Shown here in pieces: positions 1-7,895 of a DNA stretch of 64,000 nucleotides (the stretch's first letter is position 1; each line of letters begins with the position of its first letter). The position numbers and the translations under genes were made by a program. Source of the stretch: JANMEX01 sp041751995 (GTDB lineage: Bacteria; Pseudomonadota; Alphaproteobacteria; Rhizobiales; Rhizobiaceae). The notes under the pieces are model-generated. The model saw only the letters and a list, made by a program, of their open reading frames with translations, made no database searches and was not told the DNA's origin. Where the stretch lies: the NCBI GenBank assembly GCA_041751995.1, contig JBGSHY010000103.1:1-64000 (forward strand), in the 5' to 3' direction.

Positions 1-243
1 ATGGCCGAGGTGCCGGACGGTCCACCACAGCGCTTCCGCTGGCGGCGCGCCTTGCACGGGGTTGCCCGCGCCGAAGGGCCGGAGCGCATCGCCGGTGAAT
101 GGTGGATCGACGGTTTCGATGTGCCACCGCGTGACTATTACCGCGTCGAGGATGACGGCGGCCGCCGTTATTGGCTCTATCGCGAGGGGATGTATGACGG
201 CGCGTCGATGCCGCGCTGGTATGTGCACGGGCTGTTTGCGTGA
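1..243 (+). CDS. imuB: ImuB, Y-family polymerase-like protein, C-terminal 80 residues (5' end outside window)
   Basis: This is the tail of a gene that begins before the window; the first in-window ATG is not its real start. The segment carries an ERIAGEWW-like motif, then RDYYRVED, RRYWLYREG and a final PRWYVHGLFA, which is the usual C-terminal end of ImuB. ImuB is a catalytically inactive Y-family relative that bridges ImuA, the beta clamp and DnaE2 during SOS mutagenesis. Its TGA (241-243) overlaps the ATG of dnaE2 as TGATG, so the two are translationally coupled, as in imuA-imuB-dnaE2 cassettes. Identification rests on the C-terminus and the neighbour only. Confidence 0.88.
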   Translation: MAEVPDGPPQRFRWRRALHGVARAEGPERIAGEWWIDGFDVPPRDYYRVEDDGGRRYWLYREGMYDGASMPRWYVHGLFA

Positions 244-3200
244 TGGACGCGCCTTTTTATGCCGAATTTTCCACCCGCTCCAATTTCTCTTTTCTGGAGG
301 GCGCAGCGCACCCGGAGGAACTTGTTGTCACCGCCGCGCGGCTTGGCCATGGCGCCATTGGCCTTGCCGATCGCAACACTGTGTCAGGCACCGTGCGTGC
401 CCATATGGTCGCAAAGGAAGCCGGATTGAAATACCATCCCGGCGCGCGGCTGGTGTTTTCCGACGGCACGCCGGACATCCTCGCCTATCCGCAAGATCGC
501 CCTGCCTGGGGCCGCTTGTGCCGTCTTCTGACCACCGGAAACCTGCGCGGCGAAAAGGGTGCTGCTAATTTGCGGTTGGAGGATCTGCTTGAATGGGGCG
601 AGGGCCTGAGCCTTGCGCTGATTGCGGGAACGGGCAGCCAAACCGGTGAACCGGAGCCCTCATCCATTCCGCTGGCGGCAGGCCGGGCGCTCAAGGACCG
701 GTTCGGTAAAAATGTCCGCCTTGCCATCGCGCCGTCATTCGGCGTCAGCAATGCCCACGCCATCGCCCTTGCTGCTAGCGACGCCAAAGCCTGCAGCATC
801 AGCCTGATGGCCATCAATGAGGTGCGCTGCCATGTGCCGGAACGCCGCCCTCTGGCTGATGTCCTGGCCTCGATCCGCCTTCATGAACCTGTCGCCCGCG
901 CCGGATTTCAACTCGCCGCCAATGCCGAATGCCATCTCAAGACACCACAGGAAATGGCGCGTCTGTTCCGGCACTGTCCGCAAGCAATCACCGAGGCCCG
1001 CCACTTTTCGCAGAGCCTGAATTTTTCGCTTGATGAACTGCGCTACGAATACCCAGACAAGCAGGTCGCCCCGGGCGCAACGCCGCAGATTGCGCTTGAA
1101 ACATTGGCTTGGGAGGGCGCGGCGCGGCGCTATCCGCTCGGGGCCCCGAAGAAGGTCGTGGACCAGATCAACCACGAGCTCCGCCTGATCGCGGAACTGG
1201 ACTATGCCCGCTATTTCCTCACGGTCTGGGACATTGTCCGTTTTGCCCGGGAACAAGGCATCCTATGTCAGGGCCGCGGGTCGGCGGCAAACTCGACGGT
1301 CTGCTTCTGCATCGGCGTCACCGAGGTTGACCCGGCGTTGACCGATCTTCTGTTTGAACGCTTCATTTCGCCCGAACGACGCGAGCCGCCGGACATTGAC
1401 GTCGATTTCGAGCATGAGCGGCGCGAAGAAGTGATCCAGTACATCTATCAACGTTACGGCCGCGAACACGCCGGCATTGCCGCCACCGTCATCACCTACC
1501 GCGCCCGCTCGGCCGCGCGCGAGGTCGCCAAGGCGTTCGGCCTGTCGGAAGATGCGCTTTCGGCCATGTCCGCCTCGATCTGGGGCTGGAACGCCGCAGA
1601 CATTGGCGAGCGCGAAGCCAAGGCGGCTGGACTTGATCCGCAAGGCGGTTCCATCCGCCAGATGCTGCAGATGACGGCGGAAATCGGCGGCTTCCCGCGC
1701 CACCTGTCACAGCATGTCGGCGGCTTTGTCATCACAAAATCCCGGCTCGACGAGGTGGTGCCAATCATGCGCACCGCCATGGAAGGCCGCACCATGGTCG
1801 AATGGGACAAGGACGATCTCGACAGCCTCGGCATTTTGAAGATCGACATTCTGGCGCTCGGCATGCTGACCTGCCTGTCCCGCGCCTTTGTCATTCTGGA
1901 AAAGGAATATGGCCGCGCCCTGACGCTGGCGACCATTGAGCAGGAAGAGCCTGCGGTCTACGACATGATCTGCCGCGCCGACACGCTTGGGGTTTTCCAG
2001 ATCGAAAGCCGGGCGCAGATGACCATGCTGCCGCGCCTTCGGCCGCGCACCTTTTATGATCTGGTGATCGAGGTGGCGATTGTCCGCCCCGGCCCCATCC
2101 AGGGCGACATGGTCCATCCTTATTTGCGCCGCAGGCAGGGCAAGGAGCCGGTTTCTTTCCCGAAAAAGGAATTGGAAGAGGTGCTCGGGCGAACCTGCGG
2201 CGTACCGCTGTTTCAGGAGCAGGCGATGAAGATTGCCATTGTCGCAGGCGGCTTCACGCCCGCCGAGGCTGACAAGCTGCGCCGCGCCATGGCAACGTTC
2301 CGGCGGGTCGGCACCATCCACACTTTCCAGCAGAAGATGATCGACGGCATGGTCGCGCGTGGTTACGAAAAGGAGTTCGCCGAGCGCTGCTTCCGCCAGA
2401 TCGAGGGGTTTGGCGAATATGGCTTTCCCGAAAGCCACGCCGCCTCGTTTGCGCTTCTGGTCTATGCCTCCTGCTGGCTGAAGGCGCATTATCCGGATGT
2501 GTTCTGCGCCGCGATGCTGAACGCCCAGCCGCTCGGCTTTTATGCGCCTGCCCAATTGGTGCGCGACGCACGCGAGCATGGCGTCGAGATCCGCGCCGTC
2601 GATGTGAATTTTTCAGACTGGGATTCAAAGCTTGAGGATGGCGCGTTCAATACACGTGACATCCTGCCCCGCCACCGCGACATGGCGGGCGTGATAGAGA
2701 CGCGCAAAGCCGTCCGGATCGGCTTCCGGCAGGTCAAGGGCCTGCGCCAGGCCGACCTTGAGCAGCTGACGGCGCGGCGCGGCCAAGGTTATGATTCCGT
2801 TCGCGATCTGGCGTTCCGCTCCGGCCTTTCCCGCGCAGTCATCGAACGGTTGGCCGACGCTGACGCTTTCCGTTCACTGGGTATGGACCGACGCGAGGCG
2901 CTGTGGGCGGTCAAGGCGCTTGATCCTGCCCCGGCGGACAATGCTCTGCCGTTGTTTGCCGCTGCGGAAAACAATGCCGAAATGCCGGAAGCTGAAATGC
3001 ACCTGCCAAAGATGCTGCTGGGCGAGCAGGTGGTCGAGGATTACCGGCATCTGTCGCTGTCGCTGAAAGCCCACCCGCTCGCTTTCCTGCGGCCAAGGCT
3101 TAGCCAGGAACGCGTCACGCCGAACGAACAGCTGAGCGCAATTCCGAACGGCAGGCGCGTCACCGTCGCCGGTCTGGTGCTGGTGCGGCAGAGGCCGGGC

Positions 3201-3614
3201 TCGGCCAAGGGCGTGATTTTCATGACGCTCGAGGATGAGGGCCATGTCGCCAATGTCATTGTCTGGCCGAAAATGTTCGAGAAATACCGGGCCATTGTCA
3301 TCGGCTCGCGGCTGGTGCGGGTAACCGGCAAACTGCAGTCGGAATCCGGCGTCATCCACATTGTCGCCGACCTCATCGAAGACCTGACGCCGCGCCTGAT
3401 TGAACTCACCGCCTCAACCTTCGGCGACAGCGGCCTCGCCAATGCTGACGAGGTGCGCCGCCCGGTGATGGACATCCGTTCCAAGCCGAAACCGCGCGCC
3501 CGCATAGCCGCCATCCTCAACGCCGCCAAGCCGCACATGCCGCCGCCGCAACGGCCGCCAGAGCCAAAACCGGTGGCAGTCAACGTGATGCCGAAGGGAC
3601 GGAATTTCCGCTAG
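243..3614 (+). CDS. dnaE2: Error-prone DNA polymerase DnaE2
   Basis: C-family DNA polymerase used for translesion synthesis in the SOS response, acting with ImuA and ImuB. The 1123-residue product has an N-terminal PHP domain (FYAEFSTRSNFSFLEGA, about residues 4-20), the palm motif PPDIDVDFEHERR near residue 383, the KIDILALG segment near residue 534 that supplies the third carboxylate, and a C-terminal OB fold near residues 970-1060 (VTVAGLVLVRQRPGSAKG). Length fits DnaE2 (about 1050-1150) rather than replicative DnaE1. ATG 243 overlaps the imuB stop; a GTG at 240 is an in-frame alternative. LexA control is usual for the family, but the operator would lie outside the window. Confidence 0.96.
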   Translation: MDAPFYAEFSTRSNFSFLEGAAHPEELVVTAARLGHGAIGLADRNTVSGTVRAHMVAKEAGLKYHPGARLVFSDGTPDILAYPQDRPAWGRLCRLLTTGNLRGEKGAANLRLEDLLEWGEGLSLALIAGTGSQTGEPEPSSIPLAAGRALKDRFGKNVRLAIAPSFGVSNAHAIALAASDAKACSISLMAINEVRCHVPERRPLADVLASIRLHEPVARAGFQLAANAECHLKTPQEMARLFRHCPQAITEARHFSQSLNFSLDELRYEYPDKQVAPGATPQIALETLAWEGAARRYPLGAPKKVVDQINHELRLIAELDYARYFLTVWDIVRFAREQGILCQGRGSAANSTVCFCIGVTEVDPALTDLLFERFISPERREPPDIDVDFEHERREEVIQYIYQRYGREHAGIAATVITYRARSAAREVAKAFGLSEDALSAMSASIWGWNAADIGEREAKAAGLDPQGGSIRQMLQMTAEIGGFPRHLSQHVGGFVITKSRLDEVVPIMRTAMEGRTMVEWDKDDLDSLGILKIDILALGMLTCLSRAFVILEKEYGRALTLATIEQEEPAVYDMICRADTLGVFQIESRAQMTMLPRLRPRTFYDLVIEVAIVRPGPIQGDMVHPYLRRRQGKEPVSFPKKELEEVLGRTCGVPLFQEQAMKIAIVAGGFTPAEADKLRRAMATFRRVGTIHTFQQKMIDGMVARGYEKEFAERCFRQIEGFGEYGFPESHAASFALLVYASCWLKAHYPDVFCAAMLNAQPLGFYAPAQLVRDAREHGVEIRAVDVNFSDWDSKLEDGAFNTRDILPRHRDMAGVIETRKAVRIGFRQVKGLRQADLEQLTARRGQGYDSVRDLAFRSGLSRAVIERLADADAFRSLGMDRREALWAVKALDPAPADNALPLFAAAENNAEMPEAEMHLPKMLLGEQVVEDYRHLSLSLKAHPLAFLRPRLSQERVTPNEQLSAIPNGRRVTVAGLVLVRQRPGSAKGVIFMTLEDEGHVANVIVWPKMFEKYRAIVIGSRLVRVTGKLQSESGVIHIVADLIEDLTPRLIELTASTFGDSGLANADEVRRPVMDIRSKPKPRARIAAILNAAKPHMPPPQRPPEPKPVAVNVMPKGRNFR

Positions 3615-3791
3615 GCACGAAGGGATGGATGGTCGGAGAAGTACGTGAACCGGAAATCGGCATGCTGCACAAGGAAGGAAAAGCCAGCTCCGCCCCCGCT
3701 CAAAAGCTGCGCGAATACGGCACCAAATCAGTTCGAATTCATTGTGCCTGCGCGCAAATTCATCTGCAGGAAAATCATGTCTGCATGGTTG

Positions 3792-4379
3792 TCAATGCGC
3801 CTCCTGAACACCAAGAATGCGTGACAGGCGGCGGGCGCTTTCGGCGATGACGGCAGCGTCCAGCAACGCATGGCCAAGCACGATGCCGCCCTGCCATTCG
3901 GCGACCGCAGAACGGCCCGCGGATAGGGCAAGCGCAGGGCGAAGACCGGTTCGGCCAGATTCGGCCGAGACAAACCCGGCGATAAGCGTGAACACTTCGG
4001 CGGCTTTGGCGGATGCAGAAGGAACACTCGCGCGAAACTCCCGGACTGCAGCAGCGACCGGGCAGCCATGCGTAAGCCGCGCCCGCTGAGAGGCGGCAAG
4101 ACGCTGCGCCAGCAAGGACAGCCTCTTGCGCGGGTCCGGAGAGGCGGCGGCAATTTCATCGAGCATGTCCTGCGTGTCGGCGGCAAAGCCGGAAGCGACA
4201 GCGAGCGCGACATCGGACTTGGTCTTGAAATAATAGTAGAGATTGCCGACCGGAATGTCCGCCGCCTTGGCGATGTCGGCAAGACTGGAACCATGAAAGC
4301 CGCCCTGCCAGAACAGCCGTGCCGCAGCCGACACCAGCGCCTCGCGGTTGCGCATGCCTTTCGACAAAGACTCGCTCAT
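3792..4379 (-). CDS. TetR/AcrR family transcriptional regulator
   Basis: A 195-residue one-domain repressor. The N-terminal helix-turn-helix is clear: SLADIAKAADIPVGNLYYYFKTKSDV, about residues 33-58, followed by a helical ligand-binding domain typical of TetR C-terminal families. The ATG at 4379 (MSESLSKG) is preferred over an upstream in-frame TTG at 4400, because the latter would start inside the operator-like palindrome 4394-4411. The gene points away from the acetyltransferase gene at 4539, 159 bp apart, so one operator may serve both. The ligand cannot be read from sequence. Confidence 0.88.
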   Translation of the reverse strand: MSESLSKGMRNREALVSAAARLFWQGGFHGSSLADIAKAADIPVGNLYYYFKTKSDVALAVASGFAADTQDMLDEIAAASPDPRKRLSLLAQRLAASQRARLTHGCPVAAAVREFRASVPSASAKAAEVFTLIAGFVSAESGRTGLRPALALSAGRSAVAEWQGGIVLGHALLDAAVIAESARRLSRILGVQEAH

Positions 4380-4393
4380 CAAAATCACCAATT

Positions 4394-4411
4394 CAGTCAA
4401 TCAACTGACTG
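4394..4411. promoter_or_regulatory. Inverted repeat, likely TetR autoregulatory operator
   Basis: CAGTCA and TGACTG arms are separated by six bases (4394-4399 and 4406-4411), 15 bp upstream of the TetR start codon on the minus strand. Position and symmetry fit a self-bound TetR operator. The binding protein is inferred, not shown. Confidence 0.55.
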
Positions 4412-4481
4412 TAGAATGGCGCGGCTTTGGTGCTGTGTAAAGGACACACGGGCGATCCTGGACACCTGCCGAAAATTTCCG

Positions 4482-4534
4482 CTTGCGCCTGCCCCCAATC
4501 CGGTTTGAATCACGTCAAACCCAACAGGCGCAAG
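4482..4534 (+). promoter_or_regulatory. Two-storey perfect hairpin covering the RBS of the GNAT gene
   Basis: CTTGCGCCTG (4482-4491) pairs perfectly with CAGGCGCAAG (4525-4534), and inside it GGTTTGA (4502-4508) pairs perfectly with TCAAACC (4515-4521) around a six-base loop. The structure ends four bases before the ATG at 4539, and the only Shine-Dalgarno-like bases (AGG, 4526-4528) lie in the 3' arm. Folding in the mRNA would hide the ribosome-binding site. It may act as an RNA element, a DNA operator, or both. Confidence 0.5.
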
Positions 4535-4538
4535 ACCC

Positions 4539-5096
4539 ATGAACATCAGACCGGCCACCGAAGGCGATATCGCCGACATCACCATGATTTACGAGCATGC
4601 CGTGCTGCATGGCACCGGCACTTATGAGCTGGAACCGCCAAGCGAGGCGGAAATGCTGCGCCGTTTCCGGCATATCACCAGCAACAGGTTTCCCTGGTTT
4701 GCAGCCGAAGAGGCAGGCGTCGTGCTGGCCTATGCCTATGCTTCGCCGTTCCGCACCCGCCCGGCCTATCGCTGGGCGATTGAGGATTCAGTCTATGTCG
4801 CGCCGGAAGCCAAAGGCAAGGGCACGGGCAAACTGCTGCTGCAGGCGCTGCTGGACGCATGCGAGACGCTGGGGTTCCACCAGATGATCGCGGTGATCGG
4901 CGACGGCAAGGGCAACAAGGGCTCTGTCGCGCTGCATCAATCGCTCGGCTTCAAGCATTCCGGGACAATCGAAGGCTCGGGCTTCAAGTTCGGCCAGTGG
5001 ATTGACACGGTGATCATGCAAAAAGAACTGAACGGCGGGCTGGATCATTTGCCGGATCAGGCACGGTTTCCGGCATCGGACTGGAAAGCCCTTTAA
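4539..5096 (+). CDS. GNAT N-acetyltransferase, phosphinothricin/methionine-sulfoximine acetyltransferase-like
   Basis: The 185-residue product transfers an acetyl group from acetyl-CoA to an amine. The N-terminus MNIRPATEGDIADITMIYEHAVLHGTGT and the later VYVAPEAKGKGTGKLLL acetyl-CoA loop (about residues 87-103) match the PAT/Bar/MddA (YncA) subfamily, whose known substrates are phosphinothricin and methionine sulfoximine or sulfone. The acetyl-CoA loop reads KGKGTGK, slightly off the usual R/Q-G-x-G-x-G/A. The start lies just after the hairpin 4482-4534, and a TetR gene faces away upstream. The stop shares bases TTAA with the convergent DUF2794 gene. Confidence 0.88.
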   Translation: MNIRPATEGDIADITMIYEHAVLHGTGTYELEPPSEAEMLRRFRHITSNRFPWFAAEEAGVVLAYAYASPFRTRPAYRWAIEDSVYVAPEAKGKGTGKLLLQALLDACETLGFHQMIAVIGDGKGNKGSVALHQSLGFKHSGTIEGSGFKFGQWIDTVIMQKELNGGLDHLPDQARFPASDWKAL

Positions 5097-5482
5097 CCCT
5101 CAACCAGCCTCAAACTCTTGTCGAAAACCCGCAACACCGGGCCAAGCTCATGTCCGCGCTTGAGGATGAGGCCATTGGCGTTGACGACGCTGAATGCGCC
5201 CTGCTTTCGCGCAAGACGCGGCGTCTTTTCAATCCGGTAAAGCGGAGTTTCACTGGCACGGCGGAAGACCGAGAACACGGCGCAGTCTTTCAGACTGTCA
5301 ATGGCATAGTCTTTCCACTCTCCGGCAGCGACCATGCGCGAATAGAGGTTGAGAACCGCCATCAGTTCCCTGCGGTCAAACATCACCGGCATAGCGGCAT
5401 GGCGCGCCGCGTCAAGCGGGATCAGGTTTTGCGGCTCGGGATCGGGAAGTCCCCCGCTGTCATCCATGGGCTGCATCCGCAC
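5093..5482 (-). CDS. DUF2794 domain protein
   Basis: A 129-residue cytoplasmic protein with no signal peptide or membrane segment. The block FDRRELMAVLNLYSRMVAAGEWKDYAIDSL, then FSVFRRASETPLYRIEK and LARKQGAFSVVN, is characteristic of DUF2794, a small family found mostly in Alphaproteobacteria. No biochemical function is established. It ends tail to tail with the GNAT gene, overlapping by four bases. Confidence 0.85.
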   Translation of the reverse strand: MRMQPMDDSGGLPDPEPQNLIPLDAARHAAMPVMFDRRELMAVLNLYSRMVAAGEWKDYAIDSLKDCAVFSVFRRASETPLYRIEKTPRLARKQGAFSVVNANGLILKRGHELGPVLRVFDKSLRLVEG

Positions 5483-5587
5483 CGGTTTCAGATTTGCAAA
5501 AGGTGAACCGGCAAAACGGCTTTGGCAAGATGAATTTGAACTGCCGTGTCGGCGCGGTGCGATGGCTTGAATTTAACATTCAAACAT

Positions 5588-5605
5588 ATATATTGACGAA
5601 TATAT
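5588..5605. promoter_or_regulatory. AT-rich inverted repeat upstream of the SQR-like gene
   Basis: ATATATT (5588-5594) and AATATAT (5599-5605) form a perfect seven-base inverted repeat around GACG, about 31 bp upstream of the TTG start at 5637. AT-rich palindromes bound by ArsR-family sulfur sensors (BigR/SqrR type) are known before sulfide-oxidation genes, but no such regulator gene lies in the window, so the assignment is inference. It may also overlap promoter elements. Confidence 0.4.
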
Positions 5606-5636
5606 CATTCGGCCTCTCGCCTGAAGGAATTCCGCT

Positions 5637-6764
5637 TTGACCAACATCACAATCCTGGGCTCCGGCTTCGGCGCGTTGACCACAATCCGCGAACTGCGCA
5701 AGAACGGCGTCAACGCAGACATCACCGTCATCTCGCCGCGACGCGACCTGCATTACATTCCGAGTTCAATCTGGATTCCGGCGGGGCTGCGCAAGGCGGC
5801 GAGCCTGAAAATTCCGCTCACCGCATTCTTTGCGCGCAGCAAGGTCACGCATTTCGAAGCCTCGGTGACCGGATTGGAAAAAGACGGGCGCACTGTTCTC
5901 ACCGACAAGGGGGTATTCACCAACGACCAGCTAATCGTCGCCACAGGTGCGCGCTTCATCCGCAAGCTTCCAGGCATCGAACACGCTCTGGTGCCATGCG
6001 AAGGCATTGACGTCGCCGAAAAGATCGCAAAACGGCTGGAAGCGCTTGAAAGAGGCACAATTGCCATCGGTTTTGCCACCAATCCGAACGAGCAGGGCGC
6101 CATGCGCGGCGGGCCGATGTTCGAGTATCTGTTCATCATCGACACATTGCTGCGCAAACAGGGCCGCTGGGAGAAGTTTGAACTGGTGTTCTTCAATCCG
6201 GCGGAGCGCCCGGGCGCTCGCCTTGGACCAAAAGCCGTTGACGGCCTTTTGAAAGAGATGGCGCGGCGCGGCATACGCACAGAGCTTGGCCAGAAACTGG
6301 TGCGTTTTGAAGCGGACAAGGTGATCACCGAGACCAAGGAAATTCCGGCAAATCTCATTCTTTTCATGCCGGGCCTCACCGGACCTGCCTGGCTGGAACA
6401 GTCCGGCCTGCCGCTGTCACCGGGCGGCATGATCAAGTCGGACGCCAAATGCCGGGTGGAAGACAGACAGGGAGTTTGGGTGGTCGGTGACGCTGGCTCC
6501 TATCCGGGACCGGACTGGCTGCCCAAACAGGCGCATCAGGCTGACTTGCAAGGCAAGGCTGCGGCGGCAAACATCGCAGCGGTTTTGCAAGGGAAAGCGG
6601 CATCGACAGATTTCAAGCCGGAACTGATCTGCATCGTTGATTCGCTTGATTCCGGCATGGTCGTCTACCGATCGGAACGGTTCAACATGGTGACGCCGCG
6701 GTCCATAATCTTCCATTGGCTCAAGCGGGCATTTGAAAGCCATTATCTGAAAGCCTACCGCTGA
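5637..6764 (+). CDS. FAD-dependent pyridine nucleotide-disulfide oxidoreductase, sulfide:quinone reductase-like
   Basis: A 375-residue flavoprotein with the N-terminal ADP-binding fold ITILGSGFGALTTIRELRKNG (about residues 4-24), the second FAD motif LIVATGAR near residue 102, and GVWVVGDAGSYPG near residue 281. Overall order matches SQR/flavocytochrome-c-type enzymes that move electrons from sulfide to quinone. Cysteines occur near residues 121, 269 and 330, but the spacing does not prove the SQR catalytic trio, so substrate is uncertain. The start is TTG, supported by AAGGAA nine bases upstream. No transmembrane helix is seen; members attach to the inner membrane via the C-terminus. Confidence 0.8.
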   Translation: MTNITILGSGFGALTTIRELRKNGVNADITVISPRRDLHYIPSSIWIPAGLRKAASLKIPLTAFFARSKVTHFEASVTGLEKDGRTVLTDKGVFTNDQLIVATGARFIRKLPGIEHALVPCEGIDVAEKIAKRLEALERGTIAIGFATNPNEQGAMRGGPMFEYLFIIDTLLRKQGRWEKFELVFFNPAERPGARLGPKAVDGLLKEMARRGIRTELGQKLVRFEADKVITETKEIPANLILFMPGLTGPAWLEQSGLPLSPGGMIKSDAKCRVEDRQGVWVVGDAGSYPGPDWLPKQAHQADLQGKAAAANIAAVLQGKAASTDFKPELICIVDSLDSGMVVYRSERFNMVTPRSIIFHWLKRAFESHYLKAYR

Positions 6765-6902
6765 CAGAGAGGCGTTTCCGTCAGCAAACTGTCAGATACC
6801 TCACTTGCGTGAAACAAACTGTCGCAGGGTGTGATTCCGCGCCACGCTTTTGCCGTATTTTCGCCAAACCGAAGCCTGATTCCAAACCGACCATCCATCC
6901 GT

Positions 6903-7033
6903 TGCCTGAGACGGTCCGGTTAGCCCAAGCGCCGAACCCCAAGCCCCCCGCCCTCGGCGCCGAGGCTTACCGGACCACTCTCAGCCTGGCAGCATGAATT
7001 GCTTCAGCCGGCCCTAGCGCCGGCTGTTTTTTT
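6903..7033 (+). ncRNA. Candidate structured small RNA with intrinsic terminator
   Basis: An 89-base sequence (6903-6991) folds on itself: TGCC/GGCA, TGAGA/TCTCA, the perfect eight-base stem GGTCCGGT (6913-6920) with ACCGGACC (6969-6976), then GCC/GGC and GCGCC (6929-6933)/GGCGC (6956-6960), topped by a C-rich loop. Fifteen bases on comes a plus-strand terminator (7006-7033). No plus-strand protein gene ends here: the SQR-like gene stops 138 bases before the fold. I could not match it to SRP, 6S, tmRNA or RNase P RNA. The 5' end and promoter are not defined. Confidence 0.5.
7006..7033 (+). terminator. Rho-independent terminator, plus strand
   Basis: AGCCGGC (7006-7012) pairs with GCCGGCT (7019-7025) and is followed by a T-run at 7027-7033. 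The T-run is on the plus strand only, so it does not serve the minus-strand DUF1223 gene, whose TAA begins inside it. Confidence 0.75.
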
Positions 7034-7763
7034 AGGCATCCAAGCCCGAAACAACAGCAGCGCCTATAATTTCGCCCGGGTTGCCTTCGGGTGTAACCCG
7101 CTGCAGAATGACCGCGCAGCCATAACCTTTTTCGACAAGATATTCCTTTTTCGGCAATTCGACAGAGAGCATCTCGCCCTTCCACATGCCGATGGTGCGC
7201 ACTTCTGTCACTGCATTGCGGTATTCAAGCCGCTTGCCGCTGTTTTCGCCACGCTGGATTTCAACCGTTTCGCGGGATTCAAAAACGACAAGCACAAGAT
7301 TGGCCTCGCCAGTGCCTTTGCCGGCATTGACGATCAGACGGTCATCTTCGATTTTTGCGTCAACCGGCACAACCAAGGCTCTGGCTGCCGCGCCGTCCAT
7401 GACTTTGAAAACCGCCTCTGGTGAGCCGGCGGCGACAACATCCTTGCCATTGACGATCATCTGCGGCGTGTAGACTTGGGATGAGTGAAGGCTCTTGGCA
7501 TAATCATACTGGCGCTTGGTCGATTGTGCGCTGGAAAATGTGTCCTTCCAGTCTAGATAGTTCCAATAATCGACATGGTAAGCCAAGCCAAGCACGTCAC
7601 CACGCAAAATGACTTCGCCAAACACCTTGTCGGCCGGTGGACAGGACGAGCAACTCTGGCTTGTGAACAACTCGACAACGCCGCGCACCGGGTCAGCCGA
7701 TGCTGGTGATTGCAACGCCGACGCTGCCATAATGATCGCGCCGAGCGCAAGATTTCGTTTCAT
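7032..7763 (-). CDS. DUF1223 secreted thioredoxin-like protein
   Basis: A 243-residue protein with an N-terminal signal peptide (MKRNLALGAIIMAASALQSPASA, cut after about residue 23). It then reads VVELFTSQSCSSCPPADK, whose CSSC is the thioredoxin-like redox motif of DUF1223, and DYWNYLDWKDTF and TPQMIVNG further on, all typical of the family. It probably acts in the periplasm on thiols or disulfides; the family function is not established. The in-frame ORF extends further upstream to 7850, but ATG 7763 is chosen because the signal peptide starts there. Confidence 0.88.
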   Translation of the reverse strand: MKRNLALGAIIMAASALQSPASADPVRGVVELFTSQSCSSCPPADKVFGEVILRGDVLGLAYHVDYWNYLDWKDTFSSAQSTKRQYDYAKSLHSSQVYTPQMIVNGKDVVAAGSPEAVFKVMDGAAARALVVPVDAKIEDDRLIVNAGKGTGEANLVLVVFESRETVEIQRGENSGKRLEYRNAVTEVRTIGMWKGEMLSVELPKKEYLVEKGYGCAVILQRVTPEGNPGEIIGAAVVSGLDA

Positions 7764-7862
7764 CACATCCTCTTTTTCAAGAATGAACCTAAAGGACCGC
7801 TCTTTCAACAGGAAGTCACGTTGCGGTGAGAGGTGATGTGAAAAAGGCAATCAACCCGGGGA

Positions 7863-7890
7863 TTGACACATACCGACCAGTTGGTATGTT
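7863..7890 (+). promoter_or_regulatory. Sigma-70 promoter with embedded TetR operator, likely leaderless transcript
   Basis: TTGACA (7863-7868) and TATGTT (7885-7890) are spaced 16 bp. The inverted repeat ACATACC (7868-7874)/GGTATGT (7883-7889) fills the spacer and overlaps the -10, matching the common TetR-family pattern CATACC-N8-GGTATG. The start codon ATG is at 7896, five bases after the -10, so transcription should begin at or beside the ATG. Confidence 0.75.
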
Positions 7891-7895
7891 TATTC

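Noticed and set aside
1707..2579. 290-codon ORF antisense to dnaE2
   Set aside because: Antisense shadow without RBS or motifs.
3629..3850. 73-codon ORF after dnaE2
   Set aside because: Overlaps the TetR 3' end, no RBS, no motifs.
6903..6991. SRP RNA, 6S RNA or tmRNA identity for the structured RNA
   Set aside because: The GGTCCGGAAGG-type SRP loop, a 6S-type central bubble and a tRNA-like end were not found.
6809..6997. 62-codon ORF over the structured RNA candidate
   Set aside because: No RBS or family signal; the base pairing explains this stretch better than coding does.
7863..7895. Upstream TTG start for the TetR at 7896
   Set aside because: That TTG is the -35 box and the codons run through the operator.
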